Below are positions 4,058 through 5,381 of a stretch of 5,381 nucleotides of DNA, one piece after another. Numbering within the stretch: position 1 is the first letter of the stretch; every line of letters starts with the position of its first letter. The DNA is from Anaerolineae bacterium. Lineage in GTDB: Bacteria; Chloroflexota; Anaerolineae; Aggregatilineales; UBA3940. The DNA lies in contig JAFGNO010000217.1 of assembly GCA_016926985.1 (NCBI GenBank), forward strand, positions 1-5,381, read 5' to 3'. Below the pieces are notes generated by a model. It had not been told where the DNA came from. It worked only from the letters and a program-made list of their open reading frames with translations, and searched no databases. The translations under genes and the position numbers were made by a program.

Positions 4058-5381
4058 ATGAACCAAAACGACACCATACCACTCGCTGTTATCTACAACA
4101 ACCTTGAAGCCTTTCACGCCTTTTTGCGGCGCACCGATGACCAATCGGTGATCAGCAATCGGCTCTACCGGGGCGACCGGGCCTTACTCTGGCTGGCAAA
4201 AGATAAACTGGTATTTGCCACCTCCAAGGTGCATCATCTGGAATATCTGCGTGAGCGCCTCGGGTATTCCGGGACGCTGCTTGCCAGCCCCAGAGACCCC
4301 ACCCCCTCGCTCTGCCAGGACATCCTGCGCGAGCCGCGGCTCACCGAGCGCCTGCTGGACTATGCCGGTCCGGGCAAAACGATCCGGTTGGTTGCCTATG
4401 CTACCACACGCGAGCTTTACGATCTTGCCGATACGCTCAGGAATAAACACGGACTGACTGTGCTCCTGCCAGAAAGCCCCACCCGTGAAAACCTCTGGAT
4501 CCGCAACTATATGGACAGCAAAGCCGGTTTCCGGATGCTGGCCTCCCAGTGGCTGCCGGATGCACAACAGGTGCTTCCAACAGCCTTCGTCTATCGCGGC
4601 CTTGAAAATGCCTCACACGCAATATTCTGGTTTCTTCAGAACGGTAAGCCCTGCATTGTCAAGGAAAATCACGGCGAGGGAAGTCTGGGGAATACCATAT
4701 TCAGCCCGGGGGAATACCGGTCGGCGGCAGAGATTGAACAGATGCTCCGCAAACAGGCCTTTTTCCAGGATGGTGTACTCATCATCGAGGAATACATCCA
4801 ATCAAACAATAACCACCGGTCACCGTCACTGGAGTTTTTTGTCCCACCCCTGGGGGAAGGTGAACCCCGGCTGACCTATCCCGCCCACCAGTTGTTCCTG
4901 GAAAACGGCTTGTTTGCCGGCGTGCTGATCAGTCGTGATATCTGGAATGAGGGCTGGTTTGAACTCATGCTGGCGCAGGGTATGATTTTTGCCCACAAGG
5001 TCCAGCAAATGGGCTATGTCGGTCACTTTGACCTGGATGCAATCGTTGACGATGCCGGGATCGCCTTTCTGCTGGAATCCAACGCTCGCCGGACCGGCGG
5101 AACGCACGCTCACGAACTCTCTACGCTGCTGTTTGGTGAGGATTATTTTGAGCATCTTGCCGTGCTCAGCCAGAACAAATTCTACAGTGGAACAATCACC
5201 ACATTCGACGAGCTGCTGACCGTCATTGGCGACCTGCACTACCCCATCAAGGGGGAAAAACGCGGCGTGCTGGTAACTGTCACCTCAGCGCTGGCCAATA
5301 ACCAGTTCGGCTGCATCTTTGTCGCGCCGACGACGGAAGAAACACTGAAGCTGCAGCAGCAGCTTCAGGTTCGGATCATCG
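4058..5381 (+). CDS. ATP-grasp ligase, PGM1-like (peptide ligase family), C-terminus cut by the window edge
   Basis: 441 residues are visible with no stop. The first 150 or so form a pre-ATP-grasp region (alpha/beta, with AVIYNN near the start and RLVAYATTRELYDLADTL in the middle). The ATP-grasp fold begins near NYMDSKAGFRML (150-161). K202 with the glycine-rich loop HGEGSLGN (205-212) fits nucleotide binding. VLIIEEYI (240-247) fits the adenine-contacting strand, and D325/D327, E340 and N342 fit the magnesium sites. ESNARRTGGTHAHEL (340-354) resembles the 'E.NLR.GGTTHP' signature I recall for PGM1, the pheganomycin peptide ligase, and the end (GVLVTVTSAL...) resembles the PGM1 C-terminal domain. 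Such enzymes join a carboxylate to an amine through an acyl-phosphate; the substrates here are unknown. PGM1-like proteins are about this long, so only a few residues may be missing. The ATG at 4058 lacks a Shine-Dalgarno; an in-frame GTG at 4004 is an alternative. The superfamily is sure, the subfamily probable. Confidence 0.82.
   Translation, partial: MNQNDTIPLAVIYNNLEAFHAFLRRTDDQSVISNRLYRGDRALLWLAKDKLVFATSKVHHLEYLRERLGYSGTLLASPRDPTPSLCQDILREPRLTERLLDYAGPGKTIRLVAYATTRELYDLADTLRNKHGLTVLLPESPTRENLWIRNYMDSKAGFRMLASQWLPDAQQVLPTAFVYRGLENASHAIFWFLQNGKPCIVKENHGEGSLGNTIFSPGEYRSAAEIEQMLRKQAFFQDGVLIIEEYIQSNNNHRSPSLEFFVPPLGEGEPRLTYPAHQLFLENGLFAGVLISRDIWNEGWFELMLAQGMIFAHKVQQMGYVGHFDLDAIVDDAGIAFLLESNARRTGGTHAHELSTLLFGEDYFEHLAVLSQNKFYSGTITTFDELLTVIGDLHYPIKGEKRGVLVTVTSALANNQFGCIFVAPTTEETLKLQQQLQVRII

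Noticed and set aside
4184..4567. Long minus-strand frame opposite the ATP-grasp gene (also 4826-5239)
   Set aside because: These are shadow frames. The plus strand has a continuous ATP-grasp protein with recognisable nucleotide- and metal-binding residues.

Overview
The window reads as a piece of a bacterial chromosome of moderate GC content (estimated by eye at a little over half). The ECF sigma factor, its overlapping downstream partner and the style of the membrane proteins look most like Chloroflexota (Anaerolineae-like). That is recognition from memory, not a search, so the phylum is only a moderate-confidence guess. There is no rRNA, tRNA, CRISPR array or intact mobile element.

Left part (1-836, minus strand): a two-gene regulatory unit. 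An ECF-type sigma factor (270-836, TTG start with a good ribosome binding site) is followed, with an 8-nt overlap, by the start of a second gene that runs off the left edge (277 to 1). Its position and composition fit an anti-sigma factor.

Middle (837-1300): a 464-nt divergent intergenic region. It holds a weak promoter candidate for the sigma gene, a doubtful 54-codon basic ORF on the minus strand, a good sigma-70-like promoter candidate pointing right (TTGAAA, 17 nt, TACAGT), and a bulged hairpin built on two ACCGGT palindromes just upstream of the next ribosome binding site.

Right part (1301-5381, plus strand): three genes in a row. First is a 446-aa, roughly 12-helix transporter resembling the ATP:ADP antiporter (TLC/AAA) branch of the major facilitator superfamily. 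Next, 48 nt later, is a 427-aa membrane receptor with a Cache-like extracytoplasmic domain, a HAMP domain and a short helical tail but no output domain. Then, after an 84-nt gap holding a terminator-like hairpin and an (AC)6 repeat, comes an ATP-grasp ligase that resembles the PGM1 peptide ligase family and is cut by the right edge very near its expected C-terminus.

How they might work together is inference. The transporter and output-less receptor are close enough to be co-transcribed. The ATP-grasp enzyme may be in the same unit, with reduced expression beyond the hairpin, or under its own control. The sigma pair faces away and shares only the intergenic region; nothing in the sequence shows that this sigma factor controls the three plus-strand genes.
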